DNA of 64,000 bases from Gramella sp. Hel_I_59 (GCF_006714895.1 NZ_VFME01000001.1:434001-498000), one strand, 5' to 3'. Counted from the stretch's first letter, positions 9,295 to 18,724 are shown. Program-made: numbers and translations. Notes: generated by a model from the sequence alone, not told the origin.

Positions 9295-9308
9295 TGCAAA
9301 ATTGAGTT

Positions 9309-9731
9309 ATGACGATTCAGGAAAAACAGAATGAAGTAATTGATGAGTTTGCAATGTTCGACGACTGGATGCAGCGTTACGAATATATGATCGAACTTGG
9401 GAAATCACTTCCGCTAATAGACGAAAAATATAAGATCGAAGAGAATCTTATAAAAGGATGTCAAAGTAAAGTCTGGGTTCATGCCGAGCTTGACGGTGAG
9501 CGTTTGTTATTCACCGCAGATAGTGATGCGATTATTACCAAGGGAATTGTTGCGATCCTGATAAGAGTATTTTCAGATCAGCATCCTTCTCAGATCATTG
9601 AAGCAAATACTCAGTTTATTGATGAAATTGGTCTAAAAGAACATTTGTCTCCAACCAGAGCAAACGGACTTGTAAGTATGATCAAACAATTAAAAATGTA
9701 TGCTTTGGCATATCAAACACAATTGAATTAA
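9309..9731 (+). CDS. sufE: sulfur acceptor protein SufE
   Basis: SufE takes the persulfide sulfur from SufS and delivers it to the SufBCD scaffold. The 140-residue protein has the normal family length, the acceptor Cys in IKGCQSKVWV (Cys 51), and the family segments FDDWMQRYEYMIELGKSLP and SPTRANGL. It lies one base before the next gene, so the two are translationally close. It is separated from sufS by a terminator and a lipoprotein gene but still belongs to the same cluster. Confidence 0.96.
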   Translation: MTIQEKQNEVIDEFAMFDDWMQRYEYMIELGKSLPLIDEKYKIEENLIKGCQSKVWVHAELDGERLLFTADSDAIITKGIVAILIRVFSDQHPSQIIEANTQFIDEIGLKEHLSPTRANGLVSMIKQLKMYALAYQTQLN

Positions 9732-9732
9732 G

Positions 9733-10056
9733 ATGGAGCAGGAAATAAATACACAGGAATTAGGAGAGAAGATCGTAACAGTTTTAAAGACGATCTATGA
9801 TCCGGAAATTCCGGTAGATATCTACGAATTAGGTTTGATCTATGACGTGATGGTGTCTACAGATTATGACGTAAAGATTTTAATGACCCTGACTACCCCT
9901 AACTGTCCGGTGGCAGAAACCCTTCCATTAGAAGTGGAAGAGAAAGTGAAGTCTCTGGATATGGTAAAAGATGCTGAAGTGGAGATCACTTTTGACCCAC
10001 CATGGAGCCAGGATCTAATGAGCGAAGGAGCGAAACTTGAGCTTGGATTGCTCTAA
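9733..10056 (+). CDS. sufT: SUF system Fe-S assembly protein, DUF59/MIP18 family
   Basis: A 107-residue DUF59 (MIP18/PaaD-like) protein. The motif DPEIPVDIYELGLIYDV at the N-terminus and the Cys in TTPNCPVAE are family hallmarks, and the C-terminus DPPWSQDLMSEGAK is typical of the SUF-linked subgroup. Members act in Fe-S cluster maturation or delivery, as an accessory to SufBCD. It follows sufE by one base and precedes the DUF2480 gene by nine, so all are probably one transcript. The sufT name is assigned by family and position. Confidence 0.88.
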   Translation: MEQEINTQELGEKIVTVLKTIYDPEIPVDIYELGLIYDVMVSTDYDVKILMTLTTPNCPVAETLPLEVEEKVKSLDMVKDAEVEITFDPPWSQDLMSEGAKLELGLL

Positions 10057-10065
10057 AAATACTTT

Positions 10066-10578
10066 ATGGCTGAAGAAATCGTAAATAGAATCGCCGAAAG
10101 TAAACTGGTTACCTTTAATCTTGAAGATTTTTATCCCAAGGGACAGCGTGTCGTTTTTGATATTAGCGACTGGCTACTTGAAGGCTTTGTGCTGAGAGAG
10201 AAAGATTTTAGAGAACAGGCGAAAAATCATGTCTGGCAACAGTATAAGGGTGCTTATGTTGCCCTTGTATGTTCTACAGATGCGATCGTACCGTCATGGG
10301 CTTTTATGCTCGTTAGCTCATACCTGCAGGGTATTGCTCAAAAGACCATAATCGGAGATCTGGAAAACCTGGAAAGTCATCTTTACCAGGAAGTGATCGA
10401 TCGTCTGGATGTTAGTGATCTGGAGGATAAGCCTGTTATTATCAAGGGATGTTCCAACAAACCAGTTCCAAAAAATGCTTATATAATGATCATGCAGAAA
10501 CTACAACCTGTAGTTAAAAGCTTAATGTATGGAGAGGCTTGTTCTTCAGTTCCGCTCTATAAAAAACCTAGAAAATAG
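10066..10578 (+). CDS. DUF2480 family protein
   Basis: A 170-residue soluble protein of the Bacteroidota-restricted DUF2480 family, recognised by the conserved NRIAESKLVTFNLEDFYP opening, the FDISDWLLEGFVLREKDFR segment and ALVCSTDAIVPSWAFML. Four Cys (including KGCSN and EACSS near the end) are notable in a gene tied to Fe-S assembly, but whether they bind metal is unknown. It sits in the sufE-sufT operon with short gaps, which suggests a role near Fe-S biogenesis by association only. Confidence 0.85.
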   Translation: MAEEIVNRIAESKLVTFNLEDFYPKGQRVVFDISDWLLEGFVLREKDFREQAKNHVWQQYKGAYVALVCSTDAIVPSWAFMLVSSYLQGIAQKTIIGDLENLESHLYQEVIDRLDVSDLEDKPVIIKGCSNKPVPKNAYIMIMQKLQPVVKSLMYGEACSSVPLYKKPRK

Positions 10579-10580
10579 TA

Positions 10581-11477
10581 ATGAAGAAAGTTTTATTTAC
10601 AGCCGTTGCGCTGTTTTTATTTGGATCTTCCTTTGCACAGGAGGAAAATGATTCTATCCCACCCAATGGATGGCAAAAAGAAGGAAATGTTCAGTTATTA
10701 TTTAACCAGTCTGCTTTCAACAAAGAATGGACAGGTGGTGGAACTTCCAGTATCGCTGGAAATTTAACTGTAGATTACCAGTTCAATTATCGTAAGGATG
10801 ATTTTACCTGGGATAACAGGATTCTGGCGAATTACGGACTTACGAAAGTAAAAGACGATGAATTTGAACGTAAAACGAGTGACCGACTTGAATTGAACAG
10901 TATTGCCGGGAAGCAGATAGAAGACACGAATTTTTATTATTCATGGTTTTTAAACTTCAGAACTCAGTTCGCTAAAGGTTATGAATTTTCAGAAGATGCT
11001 GAAACTGGGGAAACTATAAGAACCGAAACCACCCATTTTCTATCACCAGGTTACTTGCAAACCGGTCCTGGGATAATGTATAAGAAAGATGATAATTTCA
11101 TGGTGAACCTTGCACCGGCCACGGCAAGATTGATCTTTGTGGACAGTGATTTCACGAGTCGTGCAGGTTATGTTGATGGTGATTACTTTGGAGTTGATGA
11201 AGGAAAAAGTACTAGGTTCGAACTAGGCGCTGCACTTACCGCTTTCTTAAGCTACGAGATCCTTGAAAATGTAGAAATGGAGCATTCACTAGCTTTATAT
11301 TCAAACTATCTTGAGAACCCGGAGAATGTAGATATTGATTATTTGCTGAATCTGAACATGGGAATCAATGATTACCTTTCTGCAAACCTGATATTCCAGG
11401 CGATCTATGATGATAACGCTGTTGGAGCATTCCAGATTCGTGAAGTATTTGGAGTCGGGATCAACTTCGGATTCTAG
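10581..11477 (+). CDS. DUF3078 outer-membrane-type beta protein
   Basis: A 298-residue protein with a cleavable signal peptide (KKVLFTAVALFLFGSSFA, cleavage likely after AQ). The mature part has alternating aromatic/polar strands, the NKEWTGGGTSS segment and a C-terminal FGVGINFGF ending in Phe, as in outer-membrane beta-barrels. It fits the DUF3078 family common in Bacteroidota. It starts two bases after the DUF2480 stop and is the last gene before a strong terminator. Role unknown. Confidence 0.85.
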   Translation: MKKVLFTAVALFLFGSSFAQEENDSIPPNGWQKEGNVQLLFNQSAFNKEWTGGGTSSIAGNLTVDYQFNYRKDDFTWDNRILANYGLTKVKDDEFERKTSDRLELNSIAGKQIEDTNFYYSWFLNFRTQFAKGYEFSEDAETGETIRTETTHFLSPGYLQTGPGIMYKKDDNFMVNLAPATARLIFVDSDFTSRAGYVDGDYFGVDEGKSTRFELGAALTAFLSYEILENVEMEHSLALYSNYLENPENVDIDYLLNLNMGINDYLSANLIFQAIYDDNAVGAFQIREVFGVGINFGF

Positions 11478-11497
11478 AGAAAACCTATAGATTTATG

Positions 11498-11525
11498 AAA
11501 AGCCCGTGAAATTCACGGGCTTTTT
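11498..11525 (+). terminator. terminator of the sufE operon
   Basis: Stem AAAAGCCCGTGAA pairs with TTCACGGGCTTTT around a very short loop and is followed by a T run, a classic Rho-independent terminator directly after the DUF3078 gene. Confidence 0.85.
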
Positions 11526-11580
11526 CAGTTAAATTTTTGTTGAAGTATGGCGGCTTCGAATGCAGAAGCCATCTAATGAT

Positions 11581-11588
11581 TATCTTTG
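11581..11588 (+). promoter_or_regulatory. candidate -7 box of hflX
   Basis: TATCTTTG matches TAnnTTTG exactly and ends only 5 bases before the chosen hflX ATG. This would give a nearly leaderless message and argues against the longer open frame that begins at 11537. No well-spaced TTG is seen. Confidence 0.4.
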
Positions 11589-11593
11589 TATTT

Positions 11594-12817
11594 ATGATTG
11601 AAAAAACCGACCTGTCCTTTGAAAAAGCTGTTCTTGTAGGTATAGTTACCAAAGATCAGAACGAGGATAAACTTGAAGAATACCTGGACGAGCTGGAGTT
11701 TCTAACTTTTACCGCTGGTGGTGAAGTGCAGAAACGTTTTACGCAGAAGATGGACATGCCGAATCCTAAAACCTTTATTGGAACCGGTAAGATGGAAGAG
11801 GTGCGTGAATTCGTGGCAGAACATGAAATTGGTGCCGTGATCTTTGATGACGAACTTACACCTGCTCAGCAGAAGAACATTGAAAAAATACTAAAGGCTA
11901 AAATTCTGGACAGGACTAACCTGATTCTGGATATTTTTGCCCAGAGAGCAAAGACCAGTTACGCCCGGACACAGGTAGAACTGGCGCAATATGAGTACTT
12001 ATTACCAAGACTTGCCGGTATGTGGACTCACCTTGAAAGACAACGTGGTGGTATTGGAATGCGTGGTCCAGGGGAAACAGAGATCGAAACCGACCGTCGT
12101 ATCGTTAGAGATAAAATATCTTTACTGAAGAAAAAACTGGAAACCATCGATAAGCAAATGGAAGTACAGAGAGGGAACAGAGGACAACTGGTTCGTGTAG
12201 CACTTGTAGGATATACCAACGTAGGGAAGTCTACCTTGATGAATGCGATTAGTAAAAGCGAGGTTTTTGCTGAAAATAAATTATTTGCCACGCTGGACAC
12301 CACAGTAAGAAAAGTAGTGATTCGTAACCTTCCATTTCTGCTAAGTGATACCGTTGGTTTTATTAGAAAACTGCCAACTCAGCTGGTAGAATCTTTTAAA
12401 TCTACATTGGATGAGGTTCGGGAAGCAGATCTTCTCTTGCACGTGGTAGATATCTCTCATGCCAATTTTGAAGACCATATAGCTTCCGTTAACCAGATTC
12501 TAACAGAGATCGAAGCTTTAGGTAAACCAACCATTATGGTCTTTAATAAGATCGATGCTTACGAGCCTGAAGAGATCGAGGAGGATGATCTTGTAACCGA
12601 GAGAACTTCAGCGCATTATACGCTCAAGGAATGGAAGAAAACCTGGATGAATAAAATGGGTAATAATGTGGTCTTTATTTCTGCCACTGAAAAAGAGAAT
12701 TTTGAACATTTCAGAAAAAGAGTATACGAAGCCGTTCGTGAAATTCATATTACTCGATTTCCTTATAATAACTTCCTGTATCCGGAGTATGATAAATATG
12801 GCGAGACTAAAGAATAG
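11594..12817 (+). CDS. hflX: ribosome-associated GTPase HflX
   Basis: HflX is a GTPase of the Obg-HflX superfamily that binds 50S subunits and splits or rescues stalled ribosomes. The N-terminal domain carries FIGTGKMEEV and VIFDDELTPAQQ, followed by the helical LERQRGGIGMRGPGETEIE linker, and the G domain with G1 GYTNVGKST, G3 DTVGF and G4 NKID. The frame opens at 11537, but the ATG at 11594 gives the family-typical start (MIEKTDLSFEKAVLVG) and about 407 residues. A Bacteroidota-type tail follows the G domain. Single-gene unit. Confidence 0.95.
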   Translation: MIEKTDLSFEKAVLVGIVTKDQNEDKLEEYLDELEFLTFTAGGEVQKRFTQKMDMPNPKTFIGTGKMEEVREFVAEHEIGAVIFDDELTPAQQKNIEKILKAKILDRTNLILDIFAQRAKTSYARTQVELAQYEYLLPRLAGMWTHLERQRGGIGMRGPGETEIETDRRIVRDKISLLKKKLETIDKQMEVQRGNRGQLVRVALVGYTNVGKSTLMNAISKSEVFAENKLFATLDTTVRKVVIRNLPFLLSDTVGFIRKLPTQLVESFKSTLDEVREADLLLHVVDISHANFEDHIASVNQILTEIEALGKPTIMVFNKIDAYEPEEIEEDDLVTERTSAHYTLKEWKKTWMNKMGNNVVFISATEKENFEHFRKRVYEAVREIHITRFPYNNFLYPEYDKYGETKE

Positions 12818-12821
12818 ATAG

Positions 12822-13736
12822 TTAGCTTAAAAATTTTATCCCGGTAAGATCTTCAGAAACAGCCCATAATTTTGCGGCTGTTTCTTTGTTTTCAGCCTGT
12901 CTGGCAATTTCAGCTTCTGCAGGCTTCCCTTTCATTTCTCTAAAGCCATCAGGCCCAATATAGCAACCACCTGCCAGGTCTTTATCTAAAGCCGCCTTGA
13001 GCGTAGGTTGCGCTCCTTTTTCCGCAGAATGGGAGATGAATGGTTGCAAGGGTTTGGCGATAAGCATAAGCCATCCCGGCAAATGTCGCATGAGTTCTGT
13101 GGAGGAAACACCTGGATGGGCGGCAAGTGAACTCACGTGTCTTACAGAATTAGCTTTTAATCTTCGTTCCAGTTCTAAACTAAAAAGCAGGCAGGCAAGC
13201 TTGGATTGCCCATAAGCTTTGAATTTTGAATAAGAGTTTTCACTCTGCAGATCATTGAAATCAATTTCGGCATTTTTGTGAGCGATAGAACTCAAGGTCA
13301 CGATCCTGGAGCTTTTCGAAGTAGTCAATTCTTCCTCTAATAAACCAGTAAGTAGAAAATGGCCTAAATAATTTACTCCTAATTGAAGCTCAAAACCGTC
13401 TTCGGTTTTTTGATAAGGAGGCATCATCACACCAGCGTTATTTATTAGAAGGTCAAGCTTTTCATTTTTAGTTTTAAATTTTGAAGCAAAGGACCTTACC
13501 GATTCCAGACTTGCAAGGTCTAGTTCCAGTATCTCTAGTTTAGCGTTTCCATGCCAATTCAGAATTTGTTGCCGGGCTTCTTTGGCTTTTTCCAGGTCTC
13601 GGCAGGCCATGATCACCTTGAAGTCCTTTGCTGCAAGCGCCTTTGTAGTTTCGAAACCCAGTCCGGCATTCGCTCCAGTTACAATTGCGATAGGTTGTTC
13701 GTTATTGGATATTTCTGAATTCTGAAATTCGCTCAT
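12822..13736 (-). CDS. short-chain dehydrogenase/reductase
   Basis: A classical SDR of 304 residues, close in style to retinol-dehydrogenase/protochlorophyllide-reductase-like members. The NAD(P)-binding motif is TGANAGLGFETTKAL, with ACRDLEKA downstream favouring NADP, then the NNAGVMMPP motif, the Ser of SSIAH and the catalytic YGQSK (Tyr and Lys). Substrate unknown. It is convergent with hflX, only 4 bases apart, and no terminator is visible in the gap. Confidence 0.88.
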   Translation of the reverse strand: MSEFQNSEISNNEQPIAIVTGANAGLGFETTKALAAKDFKVIMACRDLEKAKEARQQILNWHGNAKLEILELDLASLESVRSFASKFKTKNEKLDLLINNAGVMMPPYQKTEDGFELQLGVNYLGHFLLTGLLEEELTTSKSSRIVTLSSIAHKNAEIDFNDLQSENSYSKFKAYGQSKLACLLFSLELERRLKANSVRHVSSLAAHPGVSSTELMRHLPGWLMLIAKPLQPFISHSAEKGAQPTLKAALDKDLAGGCYIGPDGFREMKGKPAEAEIARQAENKETAAKLWAVSEDLTGIKFLS

Positions 13737-13811
13737 GGATTGTTCTTTTGATACTTCGGAAAGATCTTTTGGATCAATTATTTCTTATTTTTAAAAGATA
13801 CAATCTATATC

Positions 13812-14537
13812 ATGAAAATTATTCTACTCCTCTTAGTTTTAGTATTTAATTTGAATATGCAGGCTCAATCGGTTCAAGGTTCGTGGAAACTTGCTGCGGA
13901 AAATGGCAAGGCAGTAACAGGCAAAGAGGTGATTCGTATTTATGCTGATTCGTATTTCACTGAAGGTGCGAAAGATCCAGATTCCAATGAATTTCTCTGG
14001 GCACGTGGAGGGGAATATCACAAGAAAGATGATCAGGTTCGAATTGATTTTGACACGAGGCAGGAAAAACCTTCAGTAGAATTGATTGCACATAGGATCG
14101 AATTTGAAGAGGACAATAGTTTCAGGGTAGAACAGGGCGAAACCATTCAAAAGTGGATAAAAGTGTCAGGAAATAAAAATGAATTAACGGGAAATTGGGT
14201 GATCACGGGTAGAGAGCGAAATGGTGAAATGAATCAGATGAAACCCGGTGATCGAAGAACTATCAAAATGCTGGGTGGCGATCGTTTCCAATGGGTAGCA
14301 TTTAACTCGGCAACCGAAGAATTTTTTGGTACCGGCGGTGGAACTTATATTGCGAAGGATGGAAAATATGTAGAGAATATAGAATTTTTCTCCAGGGATG
14401 CCAGTAGAGTGGGAGCAAGTCTCGAATTCAATTATAAAGTCGAAGACGGGAATTGGATACATTCAGGAAAAAGTTCCAAGGGTGATCCTATCAAAGAGAT
14501 CTGGTCACCTTATGCTGAAGCTTATTCCAGAAACTAA
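13812..14537 (+). CDS. secreted protein with two lipocalin-like halves
   Basis: A 241-residue protein with a signal peptide (MKIILLLLVLVFNLNMQAQ). The mature part looks like two tandem copies of one small beta-barrel domain: GSWKL...IRIYADSYF...GGEYHKKDDQ in the first half and GNWVI...IKMLGGDRFQW...GGGTYIAKDGK in the second. This pattern resembles short lipocalin-like domains that are frequent in Bacteroidota secreted proteins. Ligand unknown. Its 3' end overlaps the convergent gene by 4 bases. Confidence 0.8.
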   Translation: MKIILLLLVLVFNLNMQAQSVQGSWKLAAENGKAVTGKEVIRIYADSYFTEGAKDPDSNEFLWARGGEYHKKDDQVRIDFDTRQEKPSVELIAHRIEFEEDNSFRVEQGETIQKWIKVSGNKNELTGNWVITGRERNGEMNQMKPGDRRTIKMLGGDRFQWVAFNSATEEFFGTGGGTYIAKDGKYVENIEFFSRDASRVGASLEFNYKVEDGNWIHSGKSSKGDPIKEIWSPYAEAYSRN

Positions 14538-15340
14538 TATATAGAATGCTCAAATTTGAAATTGAGCTCTTTTTGAAATCTATCTGAACTTACCACTTTA
14601 CCTTCTGATGATATTTCATGACTGAAGTGAGGGGCTTCAAGTTCTCTGTCCTGCGCTATTTTAGTATAATAATCTTCACGTGAAGGATGCTCTGGATGTA
14701 CCAGGTTATATATATTATTGGTAGCAGGTTTCTCGATTAGGGCAATAATTGCTTTGATGCAATCACGACGATGTACGAGATTTACCGGCGCTTTTGGAGA
14801 GCTTAGATCTCTTTTTCCAGAAAGCTGATTCACAGGATGGCGATCATCGCCAATTAAACCACCAAAACGCAGAATTTCAGTTTTAAAGTTTTCGTTATTC
14901 AGCAATAATAACTCGGCATTGCGCAGCTGAACTGCTATATTGGAAGAGTTATCGGTTTCAGTATTTTCATTAACCTCTGGAAAACCAGGTTCATTTTTAT
15001 AGACCGAAGTTGAACTCACGAAAATGATCTTTGGACAATAACTTTTCTCCAGGTAAGGAACAATGGTTCTAACTTTTGAAACGAAGTCGGCTTCAGGATT
15101 TTTTCTAAGTCCGGGAGGGATGTTCACCACGATACAGTCGGACTTGGAGAGAAAAGACCTGATATCTCCCTGTATTCCTTTTTCATACAATTTTATCGTG
15201 TAGGGAACGAGTCCTGCGGCGTGAAGATCAACAAACTTCTCATTTCTGGTAACAGAAGCTTTTACCTCATGATTCAAGGCCCTTAATTCTTTTCCAAGCT
15301 CAAAACCAAGCCATCCACATCCTAAAATCGCGATTTTCAT
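14534..15340 (-). CDS. NAD(P)-binding epimerase-like protein
   Basis: A 268-residue Rossmann-fold protein. The N-terminal GCGWLGFELGKEL is a dinucleotide-binding loop of the extended-SDR/YeeZ type, and SSTSVYKNEPG is the likely active-site serine/tyrosine region, without a clean YxxxK. The body resembles NAD-dependent epimerase/dehydratases of unknown substrate. Its start follows directly after the M28 peptidase stop on the same strand (no gap), so the two are probably cotranscribed. Confidence 0.8.
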   Translation of the reverse strand: MKIAILGCGWLGFELGKELRALNHEVKASVTRNEKFVDLHAAGLVPYTIKLYEKGIQGDIRSFLSKSDCIVVNIPPGLRKNPEADFVSKVRTIVPYLEKSYCPKIIFVSSTSVYKNEPGFPEVNENTETDNSSNIAVQLRNAELLLLNNENFKTEILRFGGLIGDDRHPVNQLSGKRDLSSPKAPVNLVHRRDCIKAIIALIEKPATNNIYNLVHPEHPSREDYYTKIAQDRELEAPHFSHEISSEGKVVSSDRFQKELNFKFEHSIY

Positions 15341-17662
15341 TTATTCCTTTATTCTTATGGTTTTCTTTAAAATTGTAGCATCATTCAAAACGAATGGCCG
15401 CGGGATCATATCCTTCGGTCTTTTTTCAAGCTTTAATTCTTCGTTTTCGAAGAGATCGTAAGCCGATTCGTAAAGTACAAATTCTGGCTCATCTTCTGGT
15501 GCTATTGCGAATTCAATTCGCAAAGTATCCCGGTTTGAGGCGTAATATGTAAGAATTCGTTCTTTCCATCGCTGCGTATGCATATTAAAATATTGTTCTC
15601 CCAATTGCTCATCTTCAGCTATAAGATCATTTACTCTAAACTCTTTAAAATCCACATCACGGATTTCATATAATTCCAGGCGGTTAATATCCCGATTTGG
15701 AGCGATCTTCAAAGAATAGGACTTCCAATTAGTCAATGTATCAGTTTCGAGTTCTTGCAGTAGGATTGCAGGTTCGGGAATATCAACTTCCGTAGCGCTG
15801 GATTTTCTTCGGAAATTACTGCCGTATTTACTGCTGAAGTTAGATTCTGTTCCTGAATTTTCTGTGCCTTCAGGAAAATAAGAGCTCGTCCAGGAATCTT
15901 CCATTTTATCATAACTATACCAGAAATTAACCTGCTGGTCGAGATCCTTCAGATACACCAAACTATTAGGTTTAGGTCTTTCCGAAGAAAATTCTGAGTA
16001 ATAATGCGCTGTAAATAGTAAAATATTAAAAACCAGAAAGCATAAAACCGCAAAGGATTTAAGTTTTCTGAAGTATCCAAAGAGCGGTAAAAGGAATAGA
16101 AATACTAAACTTACCAGGATTGCGGTAATGAAAAGGGTTTTAAGACCCAATGCGACCGGTAAACTCAAGATGAAGGGCAGAAGTAAAATAATGGCGGGAA
16201 AGCTCAGTAAGACCATTAGAATGCGGTTTGGTTTTTTTTGTCTTATCAGGACGAAGAGTTGTAATAGTCCGAAGAATACAGGGATGATAAAATATGCAGC
16301 ACCTTTCAGGTATAAGGCAACGAGTGTACAGATCACCAGCCATAAAGCAAGTGGCGCTGTAAATATGGAAGCTTTATATGAACGTTTGCGAAACCAATGA
16401 TAGGTTATAAAACTAATGGACAGGGAAAGAAAGATGATCAATGCGATGTACCAGTAGCCATTGTAGGTAAAGCCATGTTCCATTTCTGAGTATTCCGGGT
16501 AAATAAATAGACAGAACTGCCAGAACGCCCAGCTTAAAAAAGCTGATAAACCAATACTGATTAACATGGGTAAAAAACCTTTGAAAATTTCAGTAATACT
16601 CAGGCGGTCTCTTCGAATTCCGTAGATAACCAGGATGAGGAAAATCGCAATGGCAGCGATCAACATGGGCAAGATCCAGTCGAAAGGATATTTTACGAAC
16701 TCTCCAAAAGGCAAATTAAAATATATAAGATCTCTGTCACTGGATAAATTTTTAAGATCTGCTTCGCTAAAATGAGCAAGCAGCGGCATAAGGTAGCTAC
16801 CTTGATGAGCAAGGGTTTCGGCATCCAGATTTTTGGGAGTGTCATTCGCCGTGTGATAGTCAAAATGATCATCAATAAAAGCAAAATTATAACCATTGAT
16901 ATTGCCCTTTTCACGCAAGACGGTAAGATCTGTGTCGTTTGGAAGCATTTTATAGATACTGTAGGCAAGCGAGTTGCTTACTGGGAATTCTACGTTCGCA
17001 TCTGCAAATGCTTCGATCAACTTCGCATTCTTTCCATTAGTTTCCAGTAGCATAAATGGATTTCCACCGCTTCCCCTGGCTTCAAAATTAAGCGCTAGTT
17101 GTGCATCTTTCGCCCACGGATGATCTTTAACAAAGATCTCTGCACCTATCAAACCAATTTCTTCCGCATCTGTAAAGAGCAAAATAATATCATTCTTAGG
17201 TTGAATTTCCTTTTCACGGAATGCTCTGATGCCTTCCAGTATGGTAGCCACGCCACTTCCTGCATCACTTGCACCTGGCGAAGAATGTGTGGCACTGTCG
17301 TAATGAGTCATAAGTACCAATGCATCACCATCACCTGAACCTTTAATTCTGGCAAGGATATTTTGTGGTTTGCTTAAAATAGCGCTGGAATTGAGAAAAT
17401 AATCTTCCTGAGTTTGTACTTCCAGACCCATTTGCTGCAATTCCTGTACGATATAGTTGCGAACTTTTGGATGCTCACTGCTCCCAACATAATGTGGTTG
17501 CTGTGCAATAGCTTCCACATGCTGGAAGGCTCTTGAAGTTGAAAATTGATCTAAAGGAATTTCTTCGGAAAGCCTGGCTTGGGGAGCGTCGAAATTAAAA
17601 CTTAGCCAAACTGCTACAAAGATCAGCAAGAAAGATATTAAGCCGGAAAATTTAGAGTTCAT
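15341..17662 (-). CDS. M28 family membrane metallopeptidase
   Basis: A 773-residue protein: an N-terminal hydrophobic anchor, an M28 zinc aminopeptidase domain facing the periplasm (about residues 30-320), about eight membrane segments (about 330-570) and a soluble C-terminal region. Zinc-site motifs seen are THYDSATHSSPGASDAGSG (first His and bridging Asp), FTDAEEIGL (general base and metal Glu) and the late HFDYHTANDTPKN (His). The arrangement resembles Fxna/vacuolar-membrane-protease-type M28 enzymes. It is expected to release N-terminal residues from peptides outside the inner membrane. Confidence 0.9.
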   Translation of the reverse strand: MNSKFSGLISFLLIFVAVWLSFNFDAPQARLSEEIPLDQFSTSRAFQHVEAIAQQPHYVGSSEHPKVRNYIVQELQQMGLEVQTQEDYFLNSSAILSKPQNILARIKGSGDGDALVLMTHYDSATHSSPGASDAGSGVATILEGIRAFREKEIQPKNDIILLFTDAEEIGLIGAEIFVKDHPWAKDAQLALNFEARGSGGNPFMLLETNGKNAKLIEAFADANVEFPVSNSLAYSIYKMLPNDTDLTVLREKGNINGYNFAFIDDHFDYHTANDTPKNLDAETLAHQGSYLMPLLAHFSEADLKNLSSDRDLIYFNLPFGEFVKYPFDWILPMLIAAIAIFLILVIYGIRRDRLSITEIFKGFLPMLISIGLSAFLSWAFWQFCLFIYPEYSEMEHGFTYNGYWYIALIIFLSLSISFITYHWFRKRSYKASIFTAPLALWLVICTLVALYLKGAAYFIIPVFFGLLQLFVLIRQKKPNRILMVLLSFPAIILLLPFILSLPVALGLKTLFITAILVSLVFLFLLPLFGYFRKLKSFAVLCFLVFNILLFTAHYYSEFSSERPKPNSLVYLKDLDQQVNFWYSYDKMEDSWTSSYFPEGTENSGTESNFSSKYGSNFRRKSSATEVDIPEPAILLQELETDTLTNWKSYSLKIAPNRDINRLELYEIRDVDFKEFRVNDLIAEDEQLGEQYFNMHTQRWKERILTYYASNRDTLRIEFAIAPEDEPEFVLYESAYDLFENEELKLEKRPKDMIPRPFVLNDATILKKTIRIKE

Positions 17663-17784
17663 GCAATGAGGATCAAAGTTTTAAAGTTAATTAAGTTTTT
17701 GAAATATGAATAACAGAATAACTGTCATGCGTAACAAATCGAAAAACCTTATATTTAAGTAATTGGTAATCAAATAAATAAATT

Positions 17785-18252
17785 ATGGGTATTAAAAGTT
17801 TTATGGGTAAACGAGCAGAGCCTGAAAAGCCTGCGGAAATTCCGATGCTGGTGAGAGATTATATGACCGAGAAGCTTATCACCTTCAGGGAAAATGAAAA
17901 TATCATGGATGTCGTAGAGAAATTAATTAAACATGGCATCTCTGGTGGCTGTGTGGTGAATGACAGGAATGAATTGCTGGGAATTATATCTGAAGGAGAT
18001 TGTATGAAACAAATTTCTGACAGCAGGTATTATAATATGCCAATGACAGATCTCACGGTTGGAAAACGAATGATTAGTAATGTGGAAACTATAGATGGGA
18101 ATATGAATGTTCTGGATGCCGCGAAGATCTTTATTGAAAAGAGATTCCGAAGATTTCCTATTGTGGAAAATAACCAGTTGATAGGTCAGATTTCACAGAG
18201 AGATGTTCTTAAAGCTGCTCTAAGATTAAAATCACACACCTGGAGTTATTGA
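17785..18252 (+). CDS. CBS domain protein
   Basis: A 155-residue protein made of two CBS motifs (about residues 26-80 and 92-150), which together form a Bateman module that normally binds adenine nucleotides. Visible segments are VRDYMTEKLITF, GGCVVNDRNELLGIISEGD and FRRFPIVENNQLIGQISQRDV, all standard. No catalytic domain is attached, so it is probably a stand-alone energy or stress sensor. Its last 7 bases overlap the convergent DUF4174 gene. Confidence 0.9.
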   Translation: MGIKSFMGKRAEPEKPAEIPMLVRDYMTEKLITFRENENIMDVVEKLIKHGISGGCVVNDRNELLGIISEGDCMKQISDSRYYNMPMTDLTVGKRMISNVETIDGNMNVLDAAKIFIEKRFRRFPIVENNQLIGQISQRDVLKAALRLKSHTWSY

Positions 18253-18677
18253 TCTTTTCTTCTTATTTCTGCCTTTCTCATAGGCATACCATCTATCAGG
18301 CTGAATAATTTTTCGGTTTGAACAATTTCCTGTTGCCTTAGTTTAATGCCTCCATCCAGTCCAAGTAGGAAAACTTCAAATTCAGTTTTTACAGAAATTT
18401 TTAGTTTGTCTTTTAAGTATGAACTTACCCATTCTGAATTTTCAGGAAAAATTGTTTTGTATTGATTACTATGAACCTGGATTAGTATTAGTTTTCTTTC
18501 TGAAAGCTCTTTTGGTTCTTCGGTAAGTAGATCCAATTGTTTTGATACAAGATCTAATTCAGTGTCATTAGAATACACGACAATGATTCGGTTTTCCCAT
18601 TGGTATTGTTGCAGGTCCTGCGCTTTTGAAGTCATTCCGTAGAAAATTAGAATAATGAGTAATGTGAGATTCCGCAT
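18246..18677 (-). CDS. DUF4174 secreted protein
   Basis: A 143-residue protein with a signal peptide ending near SKAQ. The mature part begins with YQWENRIIVVYS and continues with GLDGGIKLRQQEIV, features of the DUF4174 family of small thioredoxin-fold-like exported proteins. The usual catalytic Cys pair is absent. Role unknown; probably periplasmic. Confidence 0.75.
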   Translation of the reverse strand: MRNLTLLIILIFYGMTSKAQDLQQYQWENRIIVVYSNDTELDLVSKQLDLLTEEPKELSERKLILIQVHSNQYKTIFPENSEWVSSYLKDKLKISVKTEFEVFLLGLDGGIKLRQQEIVQTEKLFSLIDGMPMRKAEIRRKDQ

Positions 18678-18724
18678 ACATCAAAAGTTAGGCATTTCTA
18701 TTTGATCTTAGGTATAATAAAATC

